Below, in pieces: positions 8,000 through 16,025 of a stretch of 34,038 nucleotides of DNA; within the stretch, counting starts at the first letter, position 1; every line of letters starts with the position of its first letter. The translations under genes were made by a program, and so were the position numbers. The notes under the pieces were generated by a model. That model was given only the letters and a program-made list of their open reading frames with translations, ran no database searches and was not told the DNA's origin. The stretch comes from Comamonadaceae bacterium (GTDB lineage Bacteria; Pseudomonadota; Gammaproteobacteria; Burkholderiales; Burkholderiaceae_C), in the NCBI GenBank assembly GCA_013297985.1, contig JAAFIY010000031.1, positions 1 to 34,038 on the forward strand, in the 5' to 3' direction.

Positions 8000-8350
8000 C
8001 GCGCCAGCCACGCCCACTGCTTGGCCAGGCTGTGCAGCCGTTGGTAGTGGTGCACCCCAAGCCGAGCCGCTTCAATTTCCCCGCAACGCGAGCGCGGGCC
8101 GCCAAAGGGCGGCGGGGGCGGGACTACCTTCGCGCCAGACCCCAGGGGGGCGGGGGGACTTTGGGTCCTCCCTGGCATCGGGTGAAGCGGGTAATGCGAG
8201 CCCCGACAGCCCCCTAGTCAGCCGCCCTAGAAGTTACTGAAATCCGCGTGTACCAAGTGGTGCGCAGAGCGCCCGGCCCACGCAACGGCGCTGGCTTTTT
8301 GGCCCCAGCCGACCGACGCCCGAACCACCCCGGAAGCTAACGGAATGAGT

Positions 8351-8466
8351 TGTCCCCGCTGTCCCCGGCTAGGCAGCGGCTGTCCCCGGTACCCACCGGG
8401 GACAGAATTCTTCAATGTTGACAATGGCTTAGGTGGGGTTTTCGAGTTTGTCCCCGGTGTCCCCGG
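8351..8466. repeat. Right iteron cluster, TGTCCCCGG units
   Basis: Copies of TGTCCCCGG or its first eight bases lie at 8351, 8360, 8381, 8449 and 8458, with one opposite-strand copy (CCGGGGACA) at 8396-8404. Two pairs (8351/8360 and 8449/8458) abut with 9-bp spacing, the same spacing as the first pair of the left cluster. The unit is the reverse complement of the left unit CCGGGAACA with one base changed. A less GC-rich stretch (8405-8448) lies between the pairs. This looks like the second half of a bipartite initiator-binding region. Confidence 0.75.
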
Positions 8467-8578
8467 TGATTTGAGGTCACCACCCGGAGCAAAACCGCGC
8501 CGGGAGCTTCGGGGAATTGGGTTTTTTGGGCCTGGCTGTGGCGCTTGCACGGCCTGCAAAGCGAGTGGCAGCCCGCCC

Positions 8579-8612
8579 CAAGGTACCGAATGCGGCAAGG
8601 TACCGAATACGG
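8579..8612 (+). repeat. 17-bp tandem repeat, two copies
   Basis: CAAGGTACCGAATRCGG occurs twice without a gap, differing at one base, each unit containing GGTACC. It is unrelated in sequence to the 9-bp iterons but lies just beyond them. Possible roles are a protein-binding site or slippage; no T-run or gene is attached. Confidence 0.6.
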
Positions 8613-8934
8613 GTTGCCAGAGCTGCCGCGTTGGCACGGCCTACAAGCTGGGGAGTACCCGCCCGGTGACTCAGTGGCCCGGCCACCGACCTACCCCGCC
8701 CCGAGCTACCCCCCGGCTTAGGTACTCCCGAGGGTTATCCATGGCGCGGGCGAATTGGGCCGCGCTGCATCGCAAGGTCACGGCCGCACCCCAGGGGGTT
8801 ATATCGGCGGGCTGCTGCGCCTGGTGCCCACACACCGCCAGGCTACGCCCCCCACAGCCCACCGCCTGGCGGCCACCCCCACCCCCACCCCGTTGGGTCC
8901 CTTCAGGCCCGATCTGCCAAGCGGGTAATTCAAG

Positions 8935-8988
8935 CCACTTCACCGCGCCAGCGCGGCGCTTTTCAAAGTGGTTGACACATGGTTGACA
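8935..8988. repeat. Nested inverted repeat and paired TGGTTGACA boxes
   Basis: CCACTT (8935-8940) pairs with AAGTGG (8966-8971) around an inner GC palindrome CCGCGC-CA-GCGCGG (8943-8956). TGGTTGACA then occurs at 8969-8977 and 8980-8988, 11 bp apart. The TTGACA parts resemble -35 boxes, but no matching -10 box is seen. The 11-bp phase matches the left iterons, so these may be integrase arm, accessory or origin sites. Confidence 0.4.
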
Positions 8989-9137
8989 ACGACCAGCCCA
9001 GCCATGGCCACCGTGACCCCCTACCCCAGCCCTGATACCCCTCCCCCCCTGAACGACCCCTACAACTACCCCCCAAAGGGCGCGGATGGCCTTACACTTC
9101 TACGAACCGCAATGGAAGCTAAGTTGCTGTTCTCAAA

Positions 9138-9182
9138 GGGAAAAACGAAAAAGCCCGGAAGGCTATGGACCTTACCGGGCTT
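9138..9182 (-). terminator. Rho-independent terminator of tRNA-Val
   Basis: The stem AAGCCCGG/CCGGGCTT (9151-9158 with 9175-9182) is extended inward by AAGG/CCTT. On the minus strand it is followed by TTTTTCGTTTTT, a strong U-tract. It begins six bases after the tRNA CCA end, in the correct direction. By the proposed boundaries it is carried by the element and replaces the displaced terminator at 1050-1075. Confidence 0.85.
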
Positions 9183-9187
9183 GCAAT

Positions 9188-9262
9188 TGGTGGGTGGTAT
9201 AGGGATCGAACCTATGGCCCCCGCCGTGTGAAGGCGATGCTCTACCGCTGAGCTAACCACCC
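9188..9262 (-). tRNA. tRNA-Val, anticodon CAC
   Basis: A complete 75-base tRNA with encoded CCA at 9188-9190. The acceptor stem GGGTGGT pairs with ACCACCC and the discriminator base is A. The D-arm has GCTCAGCGGTAGAGC and the T-arm has GGTTCGATCC. The anticodon loop TTCACAC gives CAC, reading GTG codons for valine. It is transcribed toward the mobile element, and its 3' end is the proposed integration site. A possible -10 box TATAGT lies about 47 bases upstream (9309-9314), with no good -35 box. Confidence 0.96.
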
Positions 9263-9334
9263 TGGCTGAGCAGCCGCAGGTGTGTGGCTACTCAATCAAG
9301 AGCCCATGACTATAGCATAGCGGCGCCCTGCCCC

Positions 9335-10045
9335 TTAGGCCGCCGAAGCCTCGCGCGGCCAGACAGTTCTGCCGCCGCTGGCCTTGTCGATGGCTTTGAG
9401 GATGGCCTGGTGTTCTGCCACTTCGTCCGGCCGAGCGGTAATGACTGGAAGATCCAGCGTGCGCACATCGATGCCGGCAGCGGCCAGCTGGCCGCCGGGG
9501 GTGTGGGACACATCCATCAAGAGCGCTTCTTGCCCGCGGGTCATGGCGATGTAGACGTCGGCCAGCAAACCCGCATCCAACAGGGCGCCGTGGAGCGCGC
9601 GGCCGGAGTTGTCTACCCCCAAGCGTTCGCACAGGGCGTCCAGCCCGTTGCGGCGGCCGGGGTACAGGTCTTTGGCCATGGTCAGGGTGTCGATGACGCC
9701 CGCCACGTGCTCGGACAGCGGCCCGATCCCTGCTCGACTGAGTTCTTTGTTCAAAAAGCCCACGTCAAAGGGGGCGTTATGGATGATGAGCGTGGCGCCG
9801 CGCACGTAGTCCACCAGTTCGGTGGCAATGAGCTCGAAGCCGGGTTTGTCCCCGAGAAACTCGGTGGTCAGGCCGTGCACTTTCAGTGCCTCGGGGTCGC
9901 TGTCGCGCCCGGGGTTCAGGTAGTGGTGCAGGTTACGGCCCGTCAGCTTGCGATCGACCATCTCGATGCAGCCGATTTCAATCACACGGTGGCCCGCATC
10001 GGGGCTCAGACCCGTGGTTTCGGTATCCAGAATCACGTGGCGCAT
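9335..10045 (-). CDS. dnaQ: 3'-5' exonuclease, DNA polymerase III epsilon subunit
   Basis: Proofreading exonuclease of the replicative polymerase, 236 residues, a normal length. The DEDDh motifs are all present: Asp7 and Glu9 in DTET, Asp94 in HNAPFD, and His152 with Asp157 in HGALLDA. The C-terminal 60 residues would contact the alpha subunit. It starts 12 bases after the fdx stop on the same strand, so it may be transcribed with the ISC operon, and ends about 70 bases before tRNA-Val. In many bacteria dnaQ lies beside rnhA; the link to isc genes here is worth noting but need not be functional. Confidence 0.95.
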   Translation of the reverse strand: MRHVILDTETTGLSPDAGHRVIEIGCIEMVDRKLTGRNLHHYLNPGRDSDPEALKVHGLTTEFLGDKPGFELIATELVDYVRGATLIIHNAPFDVGFLNKELSRAGIGPLSEHVAGVIDTLTMAKDLYPGRRNGLDALCERLGVDNSGRALHGALLDAGLLADVYIAMTRGQEALLMDVSHTPGGQLAAAGIDVRTLDLPVITARPDEVAEHQAILKAIDKASGGRTVWPREASAA

Positions 10046-10057
10046 GGTGTGCCGGGC

Positions 10058-10396
10058 TCAGTGGCGCTCTTTGGCGTGGTTGATGGTGTATTTGGGCAGC
10101 TCCACCACCAGATCGGTTTGCGCCACATAGGCTTGGCAGCTCAGGCGAGATTGCGGCGTGAGGCCCCAGGCGCGGTCGAGCAAGTCTTCTTCATTCTCGT
10201 CAGCCTCGTTCAGGCTGGCCAAGCCTTCGCGCACGATGATGTGGCAGGTGGTGCAGGCACAGCTCATGTCGCAGGCGTGCTCAATCTCAATGCCGTGGTC
10301 CAGTAGCACTTCGCAAATGGAGCTGCCCACGCCCGCTTGCACGGTGGCACCGTTGGGGCAGATTTCGGCGTGGGGCAAGATTTTGATGACAGGCAT
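10058..10396 (-). CDS. fdx: ISC-system [2Fe-2S] ferredoxin
   Basis: A 112-residue adrenodoxin-type ferredoxin that supplies electrons during Fe-S cluster assembly on IscU. Cluster ligands Cys42, Cys48, Cys51 and Cys87 are spaced as in ISC ferredoxins, and Cys46 lies nearby as also seen in this family. Acidic residues (NEADENEEDLLD) around 63-74 would form the partner-docking face. It begins 23 bases after hscA, as the last ISC gene. No iscX follows; dnaQ comes next. Confidence 0.95.
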   Translation of the reverse strand: MPVIKILPHAEICPNGATVQAGVGSSICEVLLDHGIEIEHACDMSCACTTCHIIVREGLASLNEADENEEDLLDRAWGLTPQSRLSCQAYVAQTDLVVELPKYTINHAKERH

Positions 10397-10419
10397 GGCT
10401 AGGTGGCGCTTGCGCGGCG

Positions 10420-12315
10420 TTAAAGGGACTGCACCGTGCGCCCAGCCAAGGCCTGGCGAATGCTGTGGTTCATGCGCTCGGCCGCAAAGGCTTCGGTGCC
10501 CTTGGCCAGCGCGGTGGTGGCGGCTTCGATGTCGGCGGCGTTGTGGCTGCTGGCAGCTACGCGCTTGAGCTGATCCATCAAGGCGTCAATGTCCACACGG
10601 TCGGATGCCTGCAGCAGTTGTCCATCGGCTTGCAGGGCGCTGGCGGTGGCCAGCAGCAGGCGGTCAGCGTCCAATTTGGCCTCGGCCAGGGCGCGGGCGC
10701 GGATGTCGTCTTGCGCGGTGGCAAAGCTGCTTTGCAGCATGTGGGCGATTTGGTCGTCGGTCAGGCCATAGCTGGGTTTGACTTGCACCTGCGCTTGCAC
10801 GCCGCTGCCCTGCTCTTGCGCACTGACTTGCAGCAGCCCGTCGGCATCCACGGTGAAGGTGACACGGATGCGCGCCGCGCCCGCAGCCATGGGCGGGATG
10901 CCGCGCAGCTCGAATCGCGCCAGGCTGCGGCAGTCTTGCACCAAATCGCGTTCGCCTTGCACCACATGCAAAGCCAGCGCGGTTTGGCCATCTTGGTAGG
11001 TGGTGAAGTCTTGCGCCATAGCGGTGGGAATGGTCTGGTTGCGCGGCACGATGCGCTCGACTAAGCCGCCCATGGTTTCTAGGCCCAGCGACAGGGGAAT
11101 CACGTCCAGCAGCAGCACGTCGTCGCGCCGCTGGTTGCCCGCCAGCAGGTCTGCCTGAATAGCCGCGCCAAGGGCCACCACTTCATCCGGGTTCAGGTTG
11201 GTGAGTGGCTCACGCCTGAAGAGATGCTGCACCGCTGCGCGGATTTGCGGCATGCGGGTAGAGCCCCCGACCAGCACCACGCCTTGCACCTGCTCGGGTG
11301 TCAGGCGCGCGTCGCGCAGGGTGCGGCGGGCCGCTTGCAGGGTGCGTTCAGTGAGCGGCGCGGTCAGCGCCTCAAACGCCGCGCGCGACAAGCCCAGCGC
11401 TGGGCTTGAAGAAAAAAGCCCCGCTTCGCCCTGAAAATAAGCGCTGACAGCTATCTCTTTTGTAGCATCCGACCCGCTGGACAGCGCTTCTTTGCAAGCG
11501 CGCGCGGCACGGCGCAGCACCGATGTTTGGATGGCCGTGGGCTCGCTCAAGGCGAGCTGGGCAGCGGCCCACTGGGCGATGGCGTGGTCGTAGTCGTCGC
11601 CACCCAGAGCGGAATCGCCACCGGTAGCCAGCACTTCAAACACCCCGCCGCTCAAACGCAGGATGCTGATGTCAAAGGTGCCACCGCCCAGGTCATACAC
11701 CGCATAAATGCCTTCGCTGGCGTTGTCCAAGCCATAGGCCAGCGCGGCAGCGGTGGGCTCATTGATCAGCCGCAGCACGTTCAGCCCCGCCACCTGCGCC
11801 GCGTCTTTGGTGGCTTGGCGCTGGGCGTCGTCAAAGTAAGCGGGCACGGTGATGACGGCGCCATACACGTCGTCATTAAAGGTGTCTTCTGCCCGGTAGC
11901 GCAGCGTGGCCAGAATCTCAGCGCTGATTTCTACCGGGCTCTTGGTGCCGTGCTGGGTGTGCACTTGCACCATGCCGCCGCCTTCGGGCTGCACCAACGC
12001 GTAGGGCGGACGGGCGCCATCGCCCAGATCAGCCAGGCTTCGACCCATGAGCCGCTTGACCGACGCAATCGTGTTGGCCGGGTCACCCGCCTGTGCCGCC
12101 AGCGCTGCCGCCCCAATTTGCCGCCCGCCTTCGGGCAAGTAGCGCACCACGGATGGCAGGAGCACCTTGCCAGCGTCATCGGGCAGGCATTCGGCCACGC
12201 CGTTGCGCACTGCGGCCACCAGCGAATGCGTGGTGCCCAGGTCAATGCCCAGCGCAATGCGGCGCTGGTGCGGGTCCAGGGACTGGCCTGGCTCTGAAAT
12301 TTGTAGCAAACCCAT
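10420..12315 (-). CDS. hscA: Fe-S assembly Hsp70 chaperone HscA
   Basis: Specialised Hsp70 ATPase of 631 residues that, with HscB, helps transfer Fe-S clusters from IscU by binding its LPPVK motif. The nucleotide-binding domain shows [22 protein letters not shown], the [17 protein letters not shown] segment, [11 protein letters not shown] and [11 protein letters not shown]. The substrate-binding domain contains the NQTIPTA region. I start at the ATG at 12315, four bases after the hscB stop; an in-frame extension upstream overlaps hscB and looks non-homologous. Compared with enterobacterial HscA there is an extra segment of roughly 13-15 residues around residues 284-303, encoded by a copy of the dispersed repeat. 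The protein is otherwise intact. Confidence 0.95.
   Translation of the reverse strand: MGLLQISEPGQSLDPHQRRIALGIDLGTTHSLVAAVRNGVAECLPDDAGKVLLPSVVRYLPEGGRQIGAAALAAQAGDPANTIASVKRLMGRSLADLGDGARPPYALVQPEGGGMVQVHTQHGTKSPVEISAEILATLRYRAEDTFNDDVYGAVITVPAYFDDAQRQATKDAAQVAGLNVLRLINEPTAAALAYGLDNASEGIYAVYDLGGGTFDISILRLSGGVFEVLATGGDSALGGDDYDHAIAQWAAAQLALSEPTAIQTSVLRRAARACKEALSSGSDATKEIAVSAYFQGEAGLFSSSPALGLSRAAFEALTAPLTERTLQAARRTLRDARLTPEQVQGVVLVGGSTRMPQIRAAVQHLFRREPLTNLNPDEVVALGAAIQADLLAGNQRRDDVLLLDVIPLSLGLETMGGLVERIVPRNQTIPTAMAQDFTTYQDGQTALALHVVQGERDLVQDCRSLARFELRGIPPMAAGAARIRVTFTVDADGLLQVSAQEQGSGVQAQVQVKPSYGLTDDQIAHMLQSSFATAQDDIRARALAEAKLDADRLLLATASALQADGQLLQASDRVDIDALMDQLKRVAASSHNAADIEAATTALAKGTEAFAAERMNHSIRQALAGRTVQSL
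11427..11466 (-). repeat. Dispersed AATAGCTGCT-type repeat inside hscA
   Basis: On the minus strand this reads as a variant of the dispersed family (ATAGCTGTCAGCGCTTATT, then a GGGCG end). It is read in frame and encodes part of the [11 protein letters not shown] stretch of HscA, in the ATPase domain before the helix that leads to the phosphate-2 loop. It matches the other copies less well, as expected of an older, constrained copy. Confidence 0.55.
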
Positions 12316-12319
12316 GGGT

Positions 12320-12850
12320 CTATTGTCCCAGCGCGTCGCGCCGGTCCAGTGCCTCGCTCTGGATTCGCTCAATGAACATCAGGGCTCTGACCTCTTGCGC
12401 GGCGCGGGTGGTGGCTTGGGGGTCCGCCGCGCCCGGTTCTAGCGCTTGCGCGCAGCGGTCAAGGGTTTGCGCATGCGCGGCTTGCACGTCGGCCAGCAAC
12501 GTATCCAGGTGGGCGGCGCTGCGGGCGTCGTCTAGCGCTTCGCGCCACTGCATTTGCTGCATCAAAAACGCTGGGGGCATGGCGGTGTTGCGCTCGGCGT
12601 TGATGGGCGAGCCGCGCAGTTCGCACAGGTACGCGGCGCGTTTGAGCGGGTCTTTGAGCCGCTGATACGCCTCATTGATGCGCACGCTCCATTGGGTGGC
12701 CAAGCGCAGCGCAGCGTCGCCCTGGGCCACAAAGCGGTCAGGGTGGGCTTCGCGTTGCAGCTGCTTCCAACGGGTGTCTAGCCCGGCGCGATCGAGTTCA
12801 AACCGCTCGGGCAGGCCGAAGAGTTCAAAGTCGTTGGATTGCAGGTTCAT
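12320..12850 (-). CDS. hscB: Fe-S assembly J-domain co-chaperone HscB
   Basis: A 176-residue J-protein that delivers IscU to HscA and stimulates its ATPase. The N-terminal J-domain (residues 7-75) has the HPD tripeptide at 36-38. A linker with LCELRG leads to a three-helix C-terminal domain that would bind IscU. The start at 12850 begins the standard [14 protein letters not shown] sequence. It is separated from iscA by 135 bases containing a dispersed repeat copy, and from hscA by only four bases, so hscB and hscA are coupled. Confidence 0.95.
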   Translation of the reverse strand: MNLQSNDFELFGLPERFELDRAGLDTRWKQLQREAHPDRFVAQGDAALRLATQWSVRINEAYQRLKDPLKRAAYLCELRGSPINAERNTAMPPAFLMQQMQWREALDDARSAAHLDTLLADVQAAHAQTLDRCAQALEPGAADPQATTRAAQEVRALMFIERIQSEALDRRDALGQ

Positions 12851-12882
12851 GAAAGCGGCGGGGCGACAGGTGGTGTCAAAAC

Positions 12883-12921
12883 GCTATAAAAACAATAGCT
12901 GCTTGGGGCGTAGAAACGGCC
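12883..12921 (+). repeat. Dispersed repeat copy between iscA and hscB
   Basis: AATAGCTGCTTGGGGCG and flanking bases match the dispersed family found also at 19531-19580, 25352-25400 and 31663-31712. It lies in the gap between iscA and hscB, where a stem formed by GCTAT and ATAGC could affect processing or partial termination in the operon. The function is unknown. Confidence 0.65.
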
Positions 12922-12985
12922 GCTGGGCCCAAAAAAAGGCCGCCAATTCAGGCGGCCCTTGGCAGGTGCGCAGGCGCCGACGCCA

Positions 12986-13309
12986 CTACACCCGAAAACT
13001 TTCGCCACAACCACAGCGGTCGCGCTCGTTAGGGTTGACGAACTTAAAGCCTTCGTTCAAGCCCTCGCGCACAAAGTCAAGCTGGGTGCCGTCGAGGTAG
13101 GCCAGGCTTTTGGGGTCTACCAGCACCTTGATGCCGCGGTCTTCAAACACCACGTCTTCGGTGCTGATCTCGTCGACATATTCCAGCTTGTAGGCCAGGC
13201 CCGAACAACCAGTGGTCTTGACCCCTAAGCGCACACCCACGCCGCGACCACGCTTGCTTAAGTAGCGCGAGACATGCCGGGCGGCAGATTCAGACAGGGA
13301 GATGGCCAT
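12986..13309 (-). CDS. iscA: A-type Fe-S carrier IscA
   Basis: A 107-residue HesB/IscA protein that carries iron or Fe-S clusters to targets. Conserved cysteines are Cys35 (TGCSG), Cys99 and Cys101 (CGCGESF). Length and motifs are typical. The ATG at 13309 opens [12 protein letters not shown]; the open frame extends upstream to 13441 through Pro/Arg-rich sequence that overlaps iscU and is not part of the gene. It lies between iscU and hscB in the standard order. Confidence 0.95.
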   Translation of the reverse strand: MAISLSESAARHVSRYLSKRGRGVGVRLGVKTTGCSGLAYKLEYVDEISTEDVVFEDRGIKVLVDPKSLAYLDGTQLDFVREGLNEGFKFVNPNERDRCGCGESFRV

Positions 13310-13358
13310 AGGGGCGGTTGCGAGAGCTTGGAATGCAGCGCGCGGGTATTGCCGCGTA

Positions 13359-13778
13359 TCAGGCGGCTTGCGCCGGCGATTCTTGGGTGGTGTCTTGGGA
13401 ATGTTTGGCGCGGTAGTCGGCCACCGCCGCCTTGATGGCATCTTCAGCCAAGATGGAGCAGTGGATTTTGACGGGCGGCAGCGCCAGTTCTTGCGCGATT
13501 TCGCTGTTCTTCAACTGCGCAGCTTGCTCAAGGGTTTTGCCCTTCACCCATTCAGTCACCAGTGAGCTCGATGCAATGGCCGAGCCGCAGCCATAAGTTT
13601 TAAAGCGTGCGTCTTCGATCACGCCGGTGTCGGGGTTCACCTTGATTTGCAGCTTCATGACGTCGCCGCAGGCCGGTGCGCCCACCATGCCGGTGCCCAC
13701 GTCTTCATCGCCTTTGTCAAACGATCCGACGTTGCGGGGGTTTTCGTAGTGGTCAACCACCTTTTCGCTGTAGGCCAT
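13359..13778 (-). CDS. iscU: Fe-S cluster scaffold IscU
   Basis: A 139-residue scaffold on which IscS-derived sulfur and iron are assembled. Ligands Cys37, Asp39, Cys64 and Cys107 are present, as is the HscA-recognition motif LPPVK at 100-104. The last 15 residues form a Gln/Ser/Ala-rich tail that is longer than in Escherichia coli. The start [21 protein letters not shown] is invariant in the family. It lies 80 bases after iscS. Confidence 0.97.
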   Translation of the reverse strand: MAYSEKVVDHYENPRNVGSFDKGDEDVGTGMVGAPACGDVMKLQIKVNPDTGVIEDARFKTYGCGSAIASSSLVTEWVKGKTLEQAAQLKNSEIAQELALPPVKIHCSILAEDAIKAAVADYRAKHSQDTTQESPAQAA

Positions 13779-13858
13779 GGTGAGGTGCTCCGAAAGTAAA
13801 CAACAGGCAATGTAAGGTGGGGCGCGCCGTGCCCCGCTTCAATAGACCGGGTGACGCT

Positions 13859-15079
13859 TCAGTGGGCGGACCACTGAATGGTGCTCAAGTCCACGCCGTC
13901 TTTGTACATCTCCCACAGCGGCGACAAATCGCGCAGCTTGGCCACGTTGTGGCGGATGGTGGAGATGGCGTAGTCAATTTCTTCGGCGGTGCTGAAACGG
14001 CCGACGGTCATGCGCAAGCTGCTGTGGGCTAATTCGTCGCTGCGGCCCAGGGCGCGCAGCACATAGCTTGGCTCCAGGCTGGCTGAGGTGCAAGCCGAGC
14101 CGCTGGACACCGCCAAGCCCTTGATGCCCATGATGAGCGATTCGCCTTCGACGTAGTTAAAGCTCATGTTCAGGTTGTGCGGCACGCGTTGAGTAGCGTG
14201 ACCGTTGATAAACACCTGCTCAATGTCGCGCAGGCCGTCTAGCAGACGCCGCTGCAACATCTGGGCATGGGCCCAGTCTTTTTCACGCTCCAGCCGCGCC
14301 AGTCGGAAGGCTTCTCCCATGCCCACACACTGGTGCGTGGGCAAGGTGCCCGAACGCATGCCGCGCTCATGGCCGCCTCCGTGCATCTGGGCTTCAAGCC
14401 GCACACGGGGCTTGCGGCGCACATACAGCGCACCGATGCCTTTGGGGCCATAGGTTTTGTGGCTGGCCAAGCTCATCAAATCAACCGGCAGCGTGGTCAG
14501 ATCGATGGCCACTTTGCCTGTGGCTTGGGCGGCGTCCACGTGGAAGATGATGCCCTTGCTGCGGCACAGCGCGCCAATGGCGGCGATGTCTTGGATGACA
14601 CCGATTTCATTGTTGACGTACATCACGCTGATGACCGTGGTGTCAGGGCGAATGGCGGCTTGCAGGGCAGCCATGTCGACCAGGCCATCGGCTTGCACGT
14701 CTAAATAGGTGGCTTCAAAGCCTTGGCGTTCGAGTTCGCGCACCGTGTCAAGCACCGCCTTGTGCTCGGTTTTCACCGTGATCAGATGACGGCCCTTGTC
14801 TTTGTAGAAGTGCGCCGCACCCTTTAACGCCAAGTTATTGCTTTCAGTGGCGCCGCTGGTCCAGACAATTTCGCGCGGATCCGCACCGATGAGTTCGGCC
14901 ACCTGCTCACGCGCGGTTTCCACCGCTTTTTCGGCTTCCCAACCCCAGGCATGGCTGCGTGACGCAGGGTTGCCAAAGTGCTCGCGCAACCAAGGGATCA
15001 TGGCGTCGACCACCCGCGGGTCCACCGGGTTGGTAGCCCCGTAGTCCATATAGATGGGGAAGTGCGGCGTCATGTCCAT
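13859..15079 (-). CDS. iscS: Cysteine desulfurase IscS
   Basis: A PLP enzyme of 406 residues that converts cysteine to alanine and passes the sulfur to IscU and to tRNA-thiolation partners. Lys208 in SHKTYGPKG should hold PLP, and Cys330 in [13 protein letters not shown] is the persulfide residue. The active-site loop and C-terminal IscU-binding tail ([18 protein letters not shown]) are intact. The start context reads [11 protein letters not shown], where many homologues have DYSATTPVDP. The gene follows iscR by 38 bases. Confidence 0.97.
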   Translation of the reverse strand: MDMTPHFPIYMDYGATNPVDPRVVDAMIPWLREHFGNPASRSHAWGWEAEKAVETAREQVAELIGADPREIVWTSGATESNNLALKGAAHFYKDKGRHLITVKTEHKAVLDTVRELERQGFEATYLDVQADGLVDMAALQAAIRPDTTVISVMYVNNEIGVIQDIAAIGALCRSKGIIFHVDAAQATGKVAIDLTTLPVDLMSLASHKTYGPKGIGALYVRRKPRVRLEAQMHGGGHERGMRSGTLPTHQCVGMGEAFRLARLEREKDWAHAQMLQRRLLDGLRDIEQVFINGHATQRVPHNLNMSFNYVEGESLIMGIKGLAVSSGSACTSASLEPSYVLRALGRSDELAHSSLRMTVGRFSTAEEIDYAISTIRHNVAKLRDLSPLWEMYKDGVDLSTIQWSAH

Positions 15080-15117
15080 GTCAGGTGCTCAAAGCGGGTT
15101 GGGTACATCACTACAAA

Positions 15118-15651
15118 CTACTTGGCGAAGGCGTTGCCCAGGGCAAACACTGAATTCGGCGCATTCACACGAATGGGCTTGACCACCGGCATGGCCGAAA
15201 TGGCGCGCTTGGGGCTGGGCTTGTCTTCGATCTCGATGCCCTTGGCGAGTTGTTCATCTACCAAACGCTGCAGGGTGACCGAATCCAAAAACTCCACCAT
15301 GCGCTGGTTCAAGGCCGACCACAGCTCATGCGTCATGCAACGGCCGCCTTCGCCGCCACAGTTTTCTTTGCCGCCACATTGGGTGGCGTCAAGCGGCTCG
15401 TCCACCGACACGATGATGTCAGCCACGGTAATTTCGTGCGCCTTGCGGCCCAGGGTGTACCCGCCGCCGGGGCCGCGGGTGGATTCAACCAGCTCGTGTC
15501 GGCGTAACTTGCCGAACAGCTGTTCGAGGTACGACAGCGAAATTTGCTGACGCTGGCTGATGGCTGCCAAGGTGACCGGGCCGCCGCTTTGGCGAAGGGC
15601 CAAGTCAATCATGGCGGTTACTGCAAACCGGCCTTTTGTTGTGAGACGCAT
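15118..15651 (-). CDS. iscR: Fe-S cluster-sensing repressor IscR
   Basis: A 177-residue Rrf2-family regulator that represses the isc operon when it carries a [2Fe-2S] cluster. The winged helix occupies residues 1-80 ([19 protein letters not shown], then [18 protein letters not shown] and RGPGGGY). Cluster ligands are Cys92, Cys98, Cys105 and His108; the second and third cysteines are one residue further apart than in Escherichia coli. AGGAG lies seven bases before the ATG. The C-terminal 40 residues are a Pro/Lys-containing extension. It heads the operon and is probably autoregulated through the site at 15874-15891. Confidence 0.96.
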   Translation of the reverse strand: MRLTTKGRFAVTAMIDLALRQSGGPVTLAAISQRQQISLSYLEQLFGKLRRHELVESTRGPGGGYTLGRKAHEITVADIIVSVDEPLDATQCGGKENCGGEGGRCMTHELWSALNQRMVEFLDSVTLQRLVDEQLAKGIEIEDKPSPKRAISAMPVVKPIRVNAPNSVFALGNAFAK

Positions 15652-15873
15652 GGAAATGCTCCTGTTTGAGTCAAGCTGGCTGATCGATGTAACCCCGGCT
15701 TTTCGCGGCTCGCGGTGCGCGAACCGATGGAGCTGAGGTGTCCTGCCCTACCCTCTACCAAGGCGTGCAACCTGGGTGGTTACACGGCTTCGGCTGACGT
15801 TGGCGCATGGCTTGGTGGTTACGTCTTTCGGCCCTTTTGCTCTTTCAGCAGCACCGACTGTCGGTACTAATTC
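15652..15873 (-). promoter_or_regulatory. Long iscR leader region
   Basis: About 220 bases separate the iscR start from the IscR-like site. If transcription begins near that site, the operon has a long 5' untranslated leader. It contains GTAACCACC twice (minus strand, 15775-15783 and 15814-15822), several GC hairpins, and a possible 17-codon frame (15755-15808, MRQRQPKPCNHPGCTPW) with two cysteines but no clear ribosome-binding site. I see no other gene in 15652-16025. A regulatory role for the leader is inference. Confidence 0.4.
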
Positions 15874-15891
15874 CTGATTGAATTAGTCAAC
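15874..15891 (-). promoter_or_regulatory. IscR type-1-like binding site and -35 region
   Basis: On the minus strand TTGACTAATTCAATCAGG fits the type-1 IscR consensus (YYGACT, A/T-rich centre, AGTCRR) with one mismatch in the second half. TTGACT could also be the -35 box, so binding of cluster-loaded IscR would block RNA polymerase, as in Escherichia coli. A -10 box is not clear; TAGTAC 15 bases downstream is weak. Confidence 0.65.
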
Positions 15892-16025
15892 TTTACCACA
15901 AACCCAAACGACACCGTCGGGCAAATATACTCACCAGTCATATGTTTGTCCATACGGTTTTTTTGTGTACTTGATGGGCCATTTGTAGCCGCCTCGCACA
16001 CAAGTTGGGCGTTCAGTTTGAGGCG

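Larger units (their letters stand above)
8000..9137. other. Gene-free right arm of the element
   Basis: About 1.14 kb between the primase-helicase gene and the tRNA terminator with no convincing gene. Open frames here are short, Pro/Arg-rich, run through repeats and lack family motifs. It contains a short GC hairpin (8098-8113), a run of G-blocks at about 8107-8166 that might fold into a quadruplex, the right iteron cluster (8351-8466), a 17-bp tandem repeat (8579-8612) and a nested inverted repeat with paired TGGTTGACA boxes (8935-8988). The concentration of repeats suggests cis-acting replication or recombination sites. Confidence 0.65.
1075..9202. mobile_element. Integrated P4-like element at tRNA-Val, about 8.1 kb
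   Basis: The element runs from a degraded tRNA-Val 3' end (1075-1089) to the intact tRNA-Val 3' end (9188-9202), which match at 13 of 15 positions. It encodes a tyrosine integrase, RadC-like protein, AlpA-type regulator and multidomain primase-helicase, and carries iteron clusters on both sides of the replication genes. No capsid, terminase, relaxase, type IV secretion or recognisable defence gene is present, so it is best described as a satellite-like or minimal replicating integrative element. The integrase sits at the end away from the intact tRNA, whereas it is usually beside it. The boundaries are inferred from the tRNA similarity and from gene content, not from comparison with an empty site. 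Confidence 0.7.

Noticed and set aside
8107-8166. Possible G-quadruplex from G-blocks
   Set aside because: G-runs are expected in DNA this GC-rich; mentioned only as part of the gene-free arm, with no independent support.
8345-8986. Open frame of 213 codons in the right arm
   Set aside because: It reads straight through the iteron and tandem repeats (CPRCPRLGSGCPR) and is Pro/Arg-rich low complexity; non-coding sequence is the better explanation.
8968-9231. Open frame of 87 codons running into the tRNA region
   Set aside because: Its end is the antisense translation of tRNA-Val (GGIGIEPMAP), a well-known false gene pattern, and the rest is Pro-rich with no motif.
9284-10306. Long plus-strand open frame opposite dnaQ and fdx
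   Set aside because: It is an antisense shadow of two well-supported minus-strand genes in GC-rich DNA.
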